Shown: one piece after another, positions 10,089 through 21,849 of the stretch
Layout of the letters: each line of letters starts with the position of its first letter
How positions within the stretch are numbered: position 1 is the first letter of the stretch
Source of the DNA: Gambelia wislizenii
Lineage: Eukaryota; Chordata; Lepidosauria; Squamata; Crotaphytidae
DNA length: 64,000 nt
Direction: 5' to 3'
NCBI GenBank assembly: GCA_030847615.1
Contig: JAUMIR010000002.1
Coordinates: forward strand, 285,056,028-285,120,027
Notes under the pieces: model-generated
What the model saw: only the letters and a program-made list of their open reading frames with translations
Database searches by the model: none
Told to the model about the DNA's origin: nothing
Program-made: the position numbers and the translations under genes

Positions 10089-12042
10089 CTGCAAATGAAA
10101 GGCAAGAAAGACATTCAGACAATCATATGGCAAGGGACTTTTTGGCAGGATTTCTGCCAGGATGGGGCCAGTGAGTGCACCATCTACATGAAAAAGAGGG
10201 TTAGATGATGATATTAAAGATGATATTAAAGCTGCTGCGTCTGTTTAGAAAAAGAGTTTGCATCTTGAAGAGGTCCATTAAAACCTGGATTAAAACCTGG
10301 AATGGACACAACATTCTGTGGGGCTCCTCTACCTGTAACAGTTATGTGGAAGAGGGAATTTCAGCAGAAGGTATACGCGCCCTGTTCTTTTTAAAAACAT
10401 GGCAATCCTACCTGTAGCACCACTCCACCTCATCTATGCATTTTTTTTCATAAATAATGGGTGCTCAAAGCCAAACTGCATTACACACACAAATATGTAT
10501 CGATCCTGTAGCCCAACAGCAATATCTGTAAGAGGAAAATCAGGTCTATGCTGCCACACCTTGAACAGCTTGCACATGTGCACAAAAGGGTGGTGGGGGC
10601 TTACCAACCACCTTAATCCAGTCTTGGATTGAAATATATGATTGCTATAATCCTTTCATCATGCTTAATTGACCCCAGGATGGGGGAATCCTCATTTAGC
10701 TAGTATGACTATAAACACAACGGGGTGTTTTAATTAAACAGGCTCACGTTTTCAGAGTCTAGGGTTCTCCAGGGTGCCTGTCTTTTTAACCACAGGGTTA
10801 CTTTTTTAATGGAGGCATACAAACACACATAGGCAGGACCCCTCGGTTTCTCCTACAAAGCATTTTAGCAAAAGTGATTCATTGTGGAAGAAAACAATGA
10901 AAAAGTGTCCATGGTTTGCTACACTTTGTTTCTCATTGGATTGTACAAATTGGCTTTCTGTGTATTAAAATTACACAGAGGAGCAAGCAATCAACATAAA
11001 GAATAATTACTTGCAAATAAATTTCCAGTAGCTTTCAAATGGAATACTGCAAGCTCTTACATGAACTGATTGGTGAGTGAACAAAGAAACTAAATAAAAT
11101 GTAAATATTCCTGTCCATAGCTGCACTAAAATATTCAGATATGATGGAATTTGACTCTAGCCAGAATCCAATCCAGAACCGTAGCTTATGACTGTAGGTG
11201 GAAGCCTTCTGGAACAACCATAGGAGTAATGTAGTTGCTCCCTGGAAGGTTCCAGGCTTCTTCTTGAAATAGCATAGAAGCCATGCTTGAGACAGTCTAT
11301 AATATCCCTGGGCCTTGCTACATTCAGTCCCTCTTCTAAGAGGCCTTCTGCATGCTGAGGGAACAGTGTTGCTATAGTGGAGACCCATGCAAAATGAGGC
11401 CATGAAGTCTACAATTGCCTTGTGTGAAATGAAGGAGCAGCTATATTGCCGTTCCTTACCAGAGCGTACGAGGCCTTTGGTAAGAAGTGGCAATATAGCT
11501 GCTCCTTCATCTCACCAAAAGCTGAGGTGATGGTACGGTCTCATTGGCGCAGAGGAGACCTTCAAATCTGTGGGAGGTGACTTATCATGTACTGGCTCTT
11601 CTAAAAGCTTCTGGAACAAAACTTAGAGGTTTGACTGATTCCCTGTCAATCAAACTCAAACCTACACATGATGTAACCTGCTATCATCTATGTCAGAGAC
11701 ACATAGAGATAATCTAAACACAAGGAACTGTTTATTGTTTGGGCTATTGGACACACACCCAAGACACCCATTTATTTCAATGGAATATAAACTTGGAGGC
11801 TAAAAACCTGTCAAGAACCAATGGAGCAGAAGTCTCTACTGATGTAACTCTGTGGACCAAGGAGATGATGGAGGCAGACAGACAGCCCAGCCTGAGCATC
11901 TGACCAGGACCTCTGAGGACTATTATGCTGCTGGGGAACTGTGATGATCTGCTTATATAAGCAGACCTGTCTAAAGTGAGCCTGCTATCACAAATGGCAG
12001 CTCCATTAGCTGGCTAGAAAGAAAAAGGTGCTTTTGGCTTAC
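10089..12042 (-). other. TRBC: TRBC intron 2
   Basis: It is bounded by the exon 2 donor GTAAGC (12042 downwards) and the exon 3 acceptor. I see no other exon inside. It contains an imperfect hairpin at 11431-11508. A frame at 11035-11493 (-) crosses the hairpin and has no family motif. Confidence 0.8.
11431..11508. repeat. Imperfect hairpin in TRBC intron 2
   Basis: Two 31-base arms (11431-11461 and 11478-11508) are inverted repeats with 28 of 31 pairs, around a 16-base loop. The left arm begins GAAGGAGCAGCTATATTGCC. It may be the centre of a small foldback transposon. Confidence 0.8.
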
Positions 12043-12069
12043 CTTTTGCTTCTGCACTGCCATCACATC
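12043..12069 (-). CDS. TRBC: TRBC exon 2: connecting-peptide mini-exon
   Basis: A 27-base exon with acceptor TTTCAG and donor GTAAGC. Joined in phase 1 to exon 1 it reads GCDGSAEAK, with a final G completing Glu with exon 3. The single cysteine is in the position of the interchain cysteine that bonds to the TCR alpha chain. Mammalian TRBC has an equally small second exon starting with that cysteine. The exon was found by its splice sites and phase, being far too short for open-frame searches. Confidence 0.88.
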
Positions 12070-13656
12070 CTGAAACCAGAAGGGGAAATAAATATTAGCA
12101 AATGTAAAAGCTAGTAAAATAAAAAGGAGGGTTGGAAAGTAATAGTGCTTCTAGGCTATGCTGAAAATTTAACAATAATGTTTCCAAAGCTTGCCTCAAG
12201 CCTCCCCTGTGTGGAAATAGTTATTGGTACCAGGGGCTGTATGTAAAATGAACAAAATAATATTTTAGTCAATACTATATTAAGGGCAGTAAAAATGCAC
12301 ATTGCAAAAACTTGGAGAAAAAAGGAAGAGACCTTTGCTCAAAGATTGGCATCTCAGGAACTGCCGTGTATAAAATGACTGCAATTTTTCAGGCACATCT
12401 ACTCAAGCCAAATATACTTCACAAGTTTGTAGAGAAGTGGCAGTTATCAGATTTTTGAACAAGAAAAATACAAAAGCAGCAGTCATTAAACAGATAACAT
12501 CAATGTAAAACATTAAATACAGTAGACACATTATTAGAAAAAAATGGGATGGAAGTAAGGAATTGCTTAATCATTAATTGTGCCTACATATTGAACATAT
12601 GCTATTTTTAAAGCCATTTTTAATTTTGTCCCACCGAGCAGTAGCCCAGGTTGCATATTGGCAACTCTACAAGAGTGCTGCAAATGTACAGATTATGACA
12701 AAAACTAAGATGGTTTTAGATTCCTGGGAGTCTGAACTCCCAGCCATAGGGCAGGACGGAGGGATCTCTGGCCCCTGGAATCAGATGTAGTCTGTGGATC
12801 CTCTTCAAATGGCCCAGGTTTCCCATCTCCTGCCACTGGGCATTTATTTCACACATCCATACACACTCTCACCACCCCCTGTACTGCTATGTCAGACCTA
12901 ATTGGATGTCTTTATGTGTGTTACGTATTTTAAAAATGATGCTCAAAGCTTAACTCGCCTTTTGTGGAAGGTGCCCAACTCTGCCATGTCTTCCCTGAAA
13001 GATTTGCCCCAAGGGATTGTAGCGAGAGGAGTCTTTACACCTGCCTCCAAACCTTGGGTTTAGGGTGGTGGTAGGCAGTTTGATGTCCTCCAGATGTTGT
13101 TGAACTACAATTGCCACCATCAGCATTAGCCATAAAATGTAGGGGATAATGGGACTTATAGTCCAACAACAAATAGATGGTCCCAAGCTGCCCACCACAG
13201 TTCAGATTTTTTCAAATTTAAATTATTAATTGATTTTATATTATCACATCATTTCCAATTCCCCAGACAGGGGTATGCACATTACTTTATAATTAAAGTT
13301 CAAGTACATAATCATACTATCAAAATTAAAGATATCACAGGTGTATTCTTACATAGGCAAAATTTGCTGAATGCCTTTGGAAGTCCAATACCAACCCCCT
13401 CCACCCCCACCCCATATATTTAATAAAACAATGCCAAATCTGACTAAAATTGTGGTTTCAAAAACCTCTGGTTTAGAAAATATAGTTGAAAATAGGTAGG
13501 CAATACTTGGTGAAATTTTGGAGGCTGGAGAGATTGTAGAGTAAGATTTCTGTTAACTGGGATGTGGCAACGTGGGCGGGGGAGGCTTGAATTACTTGTA
13601 TCCTAACAGCTCTGATGCTAAATAGCCCTGCCAATAACCGTCCTGCTGTTACTTAC
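12070..13656 (-). other. TRBC: TRBC intron 1
   Basis: It lies between the exon 1 donor GTAAG (13656 downwards) and the exon 2 acceptor. It is AT-rich and contains a palindromic MITE at 13066-13198. No further constant-region exon is visible. Confidence 0.8.
13066..13198. mobile_element. Short palindromic MITE in TRBC intron 1
   Basis: Left 'GTGGTAGGCAGTTTGATG' with 'CCTCCAGATGTTG' faces right 'AGATGGTCCCAAGC' with 'TGCCCACCAC'. The interior 'AACTACAATTGCCACCATCA' is the same family as 9748-9882. Confidence 0.65.
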
Positions 13657-13989
13657 CACCACCAGATATTTCATCCCCATAGACTGACTTTCCAGTCTCA
13701 TCGTAGAATTCGACACTGCAGTTGAACGTATTTGAATTTTGCCACTCTTTGCTAGTGACTCTTAAACGACTGACCAGCGAGTATTTTTTCCTGGTTTTGT
13801 CATATTCAGGAGTGTCCGTCTTTACTCCCTCTGTTCTCACCTCATCATTCACAAACCATGTAATATTGATATGATCTGGGAAGAAATTGGTGGCCAAACA
13901 CACAATTGTGGCCTTCTCCTTTTCTTGGAGTTCCTGGGCAGATGGAGCAAATATGGTCACTTCTGGGGGAGAGGTTTTCTGTCCTTTTT
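13657..13989 (-). CDS. TRBC: TRBC exon 1: Ig constant domain of TCR beta
   Basis: The exon encodes the membrane-proximal C-type Ig domain of the TCR beta chain, expressed on alpha-beta T cells. The acceptor is TTCTCTTCCAG and the donor GTAAG. The exon is 333 bases: two bases completing Glu after the J-derived G, 110 codons, then one base. Seen: EKGQKTSPPEVTIFAPS at the start, the domain cysteines in ATIVCLATNFF and TFNCSVEF, the tryptophan in NITWFVNDEV, and the region YSLVSRLRVTSKEW. Two N-glycosylation sequons (NIT, NCS) are present. It lacks the long FG-loop insertion of mammalian C-beta, as expected for non-mammals. No stops or frameshifts; it looks functional. It is the only TRBC in the window. 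Confidence 0.97.
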
Positions 13990-14319
13990 CTGGAAGAGAA
14001 AGTAAAACACAGCACACAGAGATGGGATTGGTTTGGATACGGTCAGCTTGCCAGTCACAGAGACATACATGCCAGCAGGGTGTGTGTCCCTACAATAATC
14101 AGTGCTAGGGGTGGGGAGAATTTAGTTTCATTTTGTTTTTAATAAGAATTTCCCAAAATTTACAAATTTCTTCCTATTCAAAATAGAAAGAACACAAGAG
14201 GTTGTGTGTGGTTTTTTTTTAAATGAATGCAGAAGAAACAGAAACTGATAGATTTATCCATCCCCTAGGCTCAGAGCTTTGAGTGTTTAGCTCTTAACAG
14301 TCATGCACTGTATCTACAA

Positions 14320-14870
14320 TACACAGTTATAACAGTTTGATACTACTTTAACTGTCATGGCACCATCCTACGGAATCCTGGGATTTGTAGTTTGAACGGT
14401 GACTTAGACTCTTCTGCTGTAGTTCAGGGGAGTGGACAATAGCTCTTTAGCAGAGCAGCCTCTGGAGATTTTCAGACCTGTAAAAATCGTGCTTTGCCGC
14501 GCAAGCAGCCTCCCGAGGCTGCTGCGCGGCAAGGGTCAATTTCGGACGACGCCATTTCTCTCTTGGCGTCGTCCGTGACTGTTGCGGCCAGCACTGGAGG
14601 CGGCCGCGCCGTGAGTAAAAAATAGCACGGCCGCCTCCAGTGCTGGCCGCAACAGTCACGGACGACGCCGAGAGAGAAACGGCGTCGTCCGAAATTAACC
14701 CTTGCCGCGCAGCAGCCTCGGGAGGCTGCTTGCGCGACAAAGCATGATTTTTACAGGTCTGAAAATCTCCTCAGTCCTTCACCAAATTAGAATTCCATAT
14801 GATTGAGCTTTGACAGTTAAGTGGTCAAAAACTGCTATAGCATGCAGTGTAGATACACTGTTCCTTTTAA
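14320..14870. mobile_element. Palindromic MITE split by a foldback element
   Basis: The left half (14320-14463) has 'TTTGATACTACTTTAACTG' and 'GGAATCCTGGGATTTGTAGT'. The right half (14771-14870) has 'TTGACAGTTAAGTGGTCAAA' and 'GCATGCAGTGTAGATACA'. Undivided relatives lie at 25489-25713, 36019-36185 and 60985-61193. The foldback element at 14464-14770 interrupts it, so this is the older insertion. Confidence 0.7.
14464..14770. mobile_element. GC-rich foldback (hairpin) DNA element 1
   Basis: A 307-bp near-perfect palindrome. The ends are GGAGATTTTCAGACCTG and its complement. The arms of about 145 bases surround a short centre with GTGAGTAAAAAAT. Arm differences are mostly CG versus TG or CA, the mark of methylated CpG decay. 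Each arm itself holds smaller stem-loops, such as GGACGACGCC facing GGCGTCGTCC. It has no coding potential. The first ~60 bases are shared with 33030-33360. Flanking triplets TCT and TCA are an imperfect 3-bp duplication. Confidence 0.9.
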
Positions 14871-15394
14871 TCTCTGAATATTCTACCATATTTGTGCTGC
14901 AGTGAAGTTGCCACTTCATTTTTCTTAGAGGATCCACACATTGGACACAGGCAAGGTACAAAATAATTCTTTCCATGCTGGGCACAGCTGTACATATTGA
15001 ATTTTGCCAGTGTAGATGGGTAAAGTTTTCATGTTAATTCATTTGCATGTCACATATTTGGAATGGAAATATCTTGAGGTTTGTTGTTGTTTTTAAAAGG
15101 ATTAAGAAAAAAGCAAAATGGAGAGACTTCCACATGCCTGAGGTTCAACACCATAAACACAAAGGTCAAATAACATATAAACAATACCTACATTGTACTA
15201 TGTACCAGTCACAAACATGCAACTGTTTAAACACATATAATTCTTGAACTAGAATAGATAACAATAGGACACAGGTAGAAGTCCTTTTCAAAAGAGGATC
15301 TTTTCCAAGTCCATCTAAAGAATAGCTTCTAATCACTAGGGGGGAAAGTCTTTTGATTGGATTTCCAACTAGCTTTGTGAAAAGTCTAAATGCT

Positions 15395-15530
15395 CAATAT
15401 TAAAGCTCCATGGCTCAATACTATGAAATTCTGGGATTTGTAGTTTTGTGAGAGATTTAGCCTTCTGTGTCCGAGAGCTCAGGTGCCACAACAAAGTACA
15501 AATCCCAGGATTCTATAGCATATTTTAGGT
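15395..15530. mobile_element. Palindromic MITE
   Basis: 'ATTCTGGGATTTGTAGTTTT' and later 'ACAAATCCCAGGATTCTATA' face each other about 70 bases apart. Same family as 25489-25713. Confidence 0.7.
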
Positions 15531-18500
15531 GAGTTCACTCTTCCTTTGGCCCTGACATGTGAAAAGAAACTTGATTATTTGTGATATCGAAGCACAATTG
15601 GTAGCTAAGTGGAAAGTGAAACTTGGTTTTGACTCATTTGTTCTTATTATATAGTATAATATCAAGTAATGAAATATATGTGTCTTGTAGGAGGTATTTT
15701 CCATAAAGAACAAGCCTGCAAACATTTCACAAAACTTGTGGGAGAGAACAGGCATTCATTAACAACTCGAAATAGAATCTGACGGAATCCCCGCCCCCCT
15801 CTTTAGATAGTAACAGATTTTTTCTCAAGGACCTGGAAAAGACCAAGATAGTGTATGATATTGAATTTTGTCAGCACCCTGTTGTTGACAGTGTCCATTG
15901 TACAAATTACATAGTTGTATGTATTTAAATATTGTTATTTTTGTGACACATTAATATATTCTACCTTAATAATTGTGATAAATTCATAAATATCATTTGC
16001 CACTTGCACTATCAACTGAAGTGATGTCTGAATGGGCCTGTACAGGTCTTTCTTCTCCCTTGATGACAACTGAAATACAGCACTTCATAGTGAGGTGTGC
16101 TGTCATCATGTGCTGTGGAGTCAAGCAATGACAGACCAAGCAACGTGTGTGAATCAGCCTATTCAAGATTGGCATGACTTACTGTTCAACAAGCAGAGAG
16201 TGTAGCAAGATAACATCCAGGCACTGGTGTTTCCTTTGCACACAGAGCCTATACCCAGATGCTTTGTGTGGGAAATCTAGTAAAGGCATGGAGGGTATGA
16301 TTGCGAACATGGACAGTGGGCATCACCACACTCCCCTTTTGCATATGTTGATTCCCCACAGAAGTCATACCACCTGAGCAGGAGTTCTAGTCCTTCCGTG
16401 TATTTATGAATTCATGCCTAGCAAATTATATGCTCAAACTTAGAAGTATAATTGGCATCGTTTTAAACACATCTGCCAATCCCTAGGGATGGGCGAGGTC
16501 AGTTCAGTTTTGCATCAGAATTCCCTAAAATCTGAAGGTGGGAGAAAGTGAAATGGACAGATTCGCCTATCTTTGCTTGGGTATCCTTGCTTGCTTTCTG
16601 TGCAGCTGCTGCCCTTGGCCTCCTTCTTGCTCTTGCAGGTGGGTTTATGCAGCAGTGGTGTTTCTCATGGAATAGAAATGGTCATACCTTGCCTGGCCGT
16701 AATATGTAGAAATACATTTGATCATATTTAGGAAGGCTACATTTTATGCATACTAACCAACTTCTTTCCTCCATTCTATCAGTTCCAAATACACACACAC
16801 ACACACACACACACACGTATACACAGTATATATATGGGGAAAAGATTGAAAGGGTGGACTGCACAGCAGTGTGGGTTCTCTCCTTTCTAGCCACTGGATT
16901 GGTTGCTTTGTCCCCAAATTTGATATCAATTGATCTCGATTAGCCAAGGCACCCACTCAATTCATTTTCCAGCTTTGATAGCAAAAGGATTGCCATAGTA
17001 CTTGGCGCTTCTGCTTTGTGCTAACCTTATCTTTCACCTAAGGCAATGGACAAGTCTTTGATTTCCCAACCATTCTTTTGTCGTAAAAAGAAAAAAAAGA
17101 GCAACTTTTTTTTTTAAATCCTAGTATACAGGGGGAGGTGTAACCTGAAATGTAGATACTACATACAGTTATATACTCAGTCTGCTTTCTCCATTTTGAG
17201 ACCAAGTTTAGCTGCAGACCTTACGGCCACAACACCAAGCCTAGTTTTCCAACTTTTTAGTTTCTTTCTCCATCCCCTAATTATGTTCTTCTAAATAGCC
17301 TGATGAAGAATTCTGGGAAATTCAAAAGCCTACACACTTTCATTGGATTTTGGTTGCTCCTAATAAAGATATTACCCCAACTGTGGATTTTGTTTTAGAC
17401 CTCTAAGTTCACTGGCAGCGTCCCTCCAAGATCCCAGGCAGAGGCCTTTCCCAGGCCAGCTGCCTAAGACCTTTTAAATCGGAGACACCAGGGGCCTTCT
17501 GCAAATGCAACTGTGCTGTTAAAAAAATCAAAAACAAAAGAAGTGGGCTGAGTTGACTTGTATTTACATCATGCATCAGATTAGCACAGCTACCAGGTTA
17601 ATTCTAAAGACAAAAATTGAACCTGAGAAAATGTGGAGCTCAATCCCATGCATGCTTATTCAGGATTAAATCCTATTTATTAAGTGACTTTATTCTCAAG
17701 GGAAAAATAAATAGAATTGCCATTTACAAGACTATAGTTGACCACTGGTCATTAGCGCCATGTTTCTACCAGCACATTTAATAACTGACACCACTAAAAC
17801 AATGGGAACAGACCCTCACTCTGTCCAATCACTGCAAATCATCTCCATGGTATTCTATTAACTTTGTCACCATTGATGCCAAGAAAGGATAGACAGTCCC
17901 TACACTGCCACCTCAAAAGGTGACAGTGTGTTGTACTCCATATGCTCCTGACAAGGCATTTGTACCAGTTTTCAAGTTTCTTATTTCTCTCTGGGATCAT
18001 GAATCTGGACATCCAGACCAATTCATAACACTGTTCATTTTAAATACAAATTGGCATATAAAGACTGATTTGCTAATATTTAAAACGTGAGAGAAAATGT
18101 TTCAAGAAATGGCTTTGTTGTTCATCACCCCTGCCCCATCCCTCATTTTTCAGACACAGAAATAAAGTGTGTACATCAGGGGGAGAGTTACAAGGGAGGC
18201 AAAATAAGGGCACCTTCACCTCCCAAATTTCTAGTATTGCAGTAACTTAAAACTTCAGTTGAACATTTAGAAATACAGTTTAGGCACCTGAAGAAAAGGA
18301 GCAGGTGAAGTGACCAAGGGTATGCAAACACAGGGAAATATGAGATCTAGTTGTGAATGATTTCCGGTGTCTCACTTTCTGCAATGCAAGAAATTTGAGG
18401 AATGAATGAAGGAAAATTTCATTGGGGGCAGCATTTTTATTGCATGGGGGAGAATATTGTATAATGAAATATTGAGCTTTAGTCCAGGTTTCCCCATTTT

Positions 18501-18858
18501 CTTGCTCTCTCTATCACTAAGATAGCAAGAATGGTCAATACTTCTAAAAAGACTGAAAATGATTTGGTAGATATATAAATTGTACTTTATAGCAACACAC
18601 ATTTTCCCCCCTTGCTTCTAGTACTAGGACTTGCAGGTATTTACAAAAACTAAACAATTTAGACCCTTTCAAACTACTTCCTAAGGCTATTATCATCTCA
18701 AGCTTACATGATTACTCAGAAATCCTGCTTATTTCCATGGGGCATGAAATGGGACTCAAAGTATAACTATCAAATCCAAATCATGCACCTGTCCTTCCAA
18801 AACCCCCAAACACTAAACAAAGTACAGCATATAAATAACCTTTCCAGTGAAGATCCTA
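15531..18858. other. TRBJ-TRBC intron DNA; no gene recognised
   Basis: Apart from a CA microsatellite at 16793-16816 this is unique AT-rich sequence. I looked for further J segments (FGxGT motif with a donor) and for a second C domain and found none. It is spliced out between J and TRBC exon 1. Confidence 0.6.
16793..16816. repeat. (CA)n microsatellite
   Basis: Twelve CA units, followed by GTATACACAGTATATATA. Confidence 0.97.
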
Positions 18859-18859
18859 C

Positions 18860-18937
18860 CTAGGACAGTGAGCCGCGTTCCAGGTCCAAAAAGCACCTCA
18901 TATTGAGAGCACAGAGGTGGAAGGCAGTACGAAAATC
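18860..18937 (-). CDS. TRBJ: TRBJ segment J10 (nearest TRBC) with 12-RSS
   Basis: Coding part 18860-18909 reads SQYEVLFGPGTRLTVL with the diagnostic FGxGT turn. It ends in a phase-1 splice donor GTAGG. The RSS in the J direction: nonamer GATTTTCGT (18929-18937; 7 of 9 with consensus), 12-base spacer, heptamer CTCTGTG (18910-18916). The first heptamer bases, next to the coding end on the opposite strand, read CACAGAG, so the essential CAC is kept. It is predicted functional. Confidence 0.93.
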   Translation of the reverse strand, partial: DFRTAFHLCALNMRCFLDLERGSLS

Positions 18938-19372
18938 CCTTTCCCTTTAATCTGGTCAGCAAACTGCAAATGTATAACTTAGCCATGTAGCTCTCCATTT
19001 GGAATGCATCCCAACTATAGTTGCTGTGTGTTTTACTTGGAAGAGATTTTGGAAATCTGGAGTCATGTCAAATTCGAATTTATTTAAATAAATGTCCCAA
19101 CCCAGAGGCAAAAATGGAGTGTAAAGAGAAGGATGACTATGGGGTTCAGCTGTACTTCCACTGATCCAAAACTGCCCATCTCTGCAAATCAGCAAGGAAG
19201 TACGGCAATATCACTGAGCCAAAGGCTTGAAAAAGTTACTTTGGGGAACTGCAGCTTGTGTAATACATTTCATGTACTTGTCTGTTTGTTTTGTTTTATC
19301 TTATCTCTCTTGTCCAAGCCACCCCATTCCATGCTGGGCTTTATTTTTGCCCATAGTTCATATATTTCTTAC

Positions 19373-19456
19373 CCAGCACAGTCAGCTGTGTTCCTTGTCC
19401 AAAGTCCAGTGATACTTTGTATTCAAAGTTCAGTGAATTTGCAGAACACAATCTGA
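19373..19456 (-). CDS. TRBJ: TRBJ segment J9, long, with weak 12-RSS
   Basis: Coding part 19373-19428 reads FEYKVSLDFGQGTQLTVL (18 codons, the longest here) with donor GTAAG. The heptamer is CACTGAA (on the opposite strand TTCAGTG), so the CAC next to the coding end is lost. The nonamer matches about 4 of 9. The coding and splice parts are intact, but rearrangement is probably inefficient. Confidence 0.85.
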
Positions 19457-19689
19457 CATCCCCATAGGGAAACCTGCCCTAGCAAGCACCAATAGCACCC
19501 CTGCTTCCAACTTCACACAGCTGAAAACCAGGAACTTTGGCAGTGTGTGATGCCTGCCCTCACTGCCTGAGCCACATCCCCGGTTACAGATAGCTAGGGG
19601 CCATGCTGGTGGACAATTCTGCAATCTGTAGAGGAGAAAAAGTAACCTATCCAAGCTTTGTGCATTGCTTAAGGGCCTGACTTAGCTCT

Positions 19690-20443
19690 GTTGGAAAAAT
19701 GAAATGCATAGCTATAGGATGGGAGAGACCTGGCTGAACGAGACTATGTGCGAAAGGGATCTAGGAGTCCTAGTAGACCACAAGTTGAACATGAGTCAAC
19801 AGTGTGATGCGGCAGCTAAAAAGGCCAATGTGATTTTGGGCTGTATCAATAGAAGTATAGTGTCTAGATCAAGGGAAGTACCATAATAGTGTTGCTCTAT
19901 TCTGCCTTGGTCAGACCTCACCTAGAATACTGTGTCCAGTACTGGGCACCACAATTCAAAAAGTATATTGACAAATTGGAGCATGTCCAGAGAAGGGCAA
20001 CTAAAATGGTGAAAGGCCTGGAAACCATGCCTTATGAGGAGAGACTTAGGGAGCTGGGTATGTTTAGCCTGGAAAAAAGACGGTTAAGAGGCGATATGAT
20101 AGCCCTGTTTAAATATTTGAAGGGGTGTCACATTGAGGATGGAGCAGGCTTATTTTCTGCTGCTCCAGAGACTGGAACACGGAGCAATGGATGCAAGCTC
20201 CAGGAACAGAGATTCCACCTCAACATTAGGAGGAACTTTTTGACAGTAAGAGCTGTTTGGCAGTGGAACGCTCTCCCTCGGAGTGTGGTGGGGTCTCCTT
20301 CTTTGGAGGTCTTTAAACAGAGGCTGGATTGCCATCTGTTGGGGATGCTTTGATCAAGATTTCCTGCGTGGCAGGGGGGTTGGACTGGATGGCCCTCGTG
20401 GTCTCTTCCAACTCTATAATTCTATGATTCTATGATTCTATAG
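19690..20443 (+). mobile_element. CR1 LINE, 3' end of ORF2 and 3' UTR
   Basis: Translated blocks in order: [76 protein letters not shown], then [10 protein letters not shown]. This is the C-terminal part of CR1 ORF2, after the reverse transcriptase catalytic region. A frameshift near 19887 breaks the frame. It ends in ATTCTATG repeats (20419-20443). The same subfamily is at 62950-64000. Confidence 0.95.
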
Positions 20444-21254
20444 GAAAACATGCTTTTGGACTGCAATTCCCAAGATCCCTTACTGGACAGGGTTGATGGA
20501 AGTTGCAGTCAAAACAACATCTGGAGACACTCAACAGTCCCCATCCCTACTCTGTTGTATCTGTTACAACTTGTCCTGCATGGACATGAGAGGCAGGTTG
20601 TGGTGATCAGCTGAAGTTAGAACAAGATGTTAGTATAAATACCACACAAGGTTCTCAACCCTTCATTTCCCCCCTTGTACCACCGACATGACCATTTGAA
20701 AGGAAGAATCAGCAAATAGGGGTGCATGCTTTGCCCTTGCCATGCCTACATGAAGATATACACTAACAACATTTTTAAAAACATCCTTTACTTCCCCAAA
20801 TGGATTGTTTCTAGCAGAGAAGGGATGGCTGGGATAGATCTGGATCTCCTTTTCCTCAAACACATTGAAGTTTCCTTGATAACACTTGAGCACATCATGG
20901 GAGGAAATGCAGCTATCCAAAGAACAGAAGTTCTCATTTGGAAGACCCCTATAAAGGTCTTCAGACTTCTAATGTCTCTTTCCGGGTCTACACTAGTTAT
21001 ACTTTGCACTATTTTTTAAAAGCCAACATTAAATCCTCTATTTGTTATGAACTTCTACCCACTTCCCCAGTGGATGGATGGGTGACATCGAATGGACTTT
21101 CCCTCCCCTAAATATTCTAGTGTGAAACATTGCACTCACTCCACAGCAGACTCCCCAACTCTCTTTTTGTGTATGTCTCTTTCATTTATACGTATAAATT
21201 ACTGATTAGCTGTACAGATGAACATCTTCTCCAGGATGACACCCATCACATGGT

Positions 21255-21400
21255 TTGTTCAGGGGGGCTGCCTCCCTCTGAGGCTGAGAGTGTGTGACTT
21301 GCCTATAGTTAACTAGTGGGTTTTCATGGCAGAGCAAGGTTGAACCCAGATCTCCAGTCATAGTCCAATGCTCAAAACAAACACCATGCTGGCTCTACAT
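21255..21400 (-). mobile_element. Sauria-type SINE
   Basis: The minus strand reads 'GAGCCAGCATGGTGTTTG', 'GCATTGGACTATGACTGGAG', 'GGGTTCAACCTTGCTCTGCC', then 'ATGAAAACCCACTAG'. These are the tRNA-like boxes and body of the lizard SINE. It is degraded. Confidence 0.78.
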
Positions 21401-21415
21401 TACAGTTTTACATTA

Positions 21416-21643
21416 CAGTTGTCCCTCCACATTCACAGATTTGGCATTCACAGATTTAAGTATTCATGGCTTAAAAATATTCTTAAAAAATAATCATCCA
21501 AAAAGCAAACCTTGATTTTGCCATCTTATATAAGGGACACCATTTTGCTATGCCACTGCATATAATGGGACTTGAGTATTCACGGATTTGGGTATCCACT
21601 GGGGTCCTGGAACCAAACCCCAGTGAATGTGAAGGGACAACTG
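21416..21643. mobile_element. Tc1/mariner-type MITE (Tigger-like ends)
   Basis: The ends CAGTTGTCCCT and AGGGACAACTG are inverted and sit between TA and TA, the target of the mariner superfamily. The interior is non-coding. Copies at 41000-41214 and 44100-44327 share the ends and 'TATATAAGGGACACCATTTT'. Confidence 0.85.
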
Positions 21644-21769
21644 TACACAATTATTGTTGATATAAGATAGTTATAATCACATATGGAAATAACATTCAGC
21701 CCTTGGAATGTCCTATATAAATGTTTCATATAGTCACAATTCATTTAATCAACTTCCCATCCACCTTAG

Positions 21770-21849
21770 CTAAGACAGTCAGCCGGGTTCCTTGACCAAA
21801 ATGCAGCTGCTCACCAGAGAGCACAGCATGTCTTCCCTGTAAGTGAACC
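21770..21849 (-). pseudogene. TRBJ: TRBJ segment J8 with broken splice donor
   Basis: Coding part 21770-21821 reads LSGEQLHFGQGTRLTVL, an intact J. The RSS is heptamer TGCTGTG (opposite strand CACAGCA), 12-base spacer, nonamer GGTTCACTT (5 of 9). After the final TTAG the intron should start GTAAG, but it starts CTAAGG: the invariant G at +1 is C. The next GT is five bases further and would put TRBC out of frame. It can be rearranged but is unlikely to be spliced correctly. It is a sister of J6 and J7. Confidence 0.8.
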
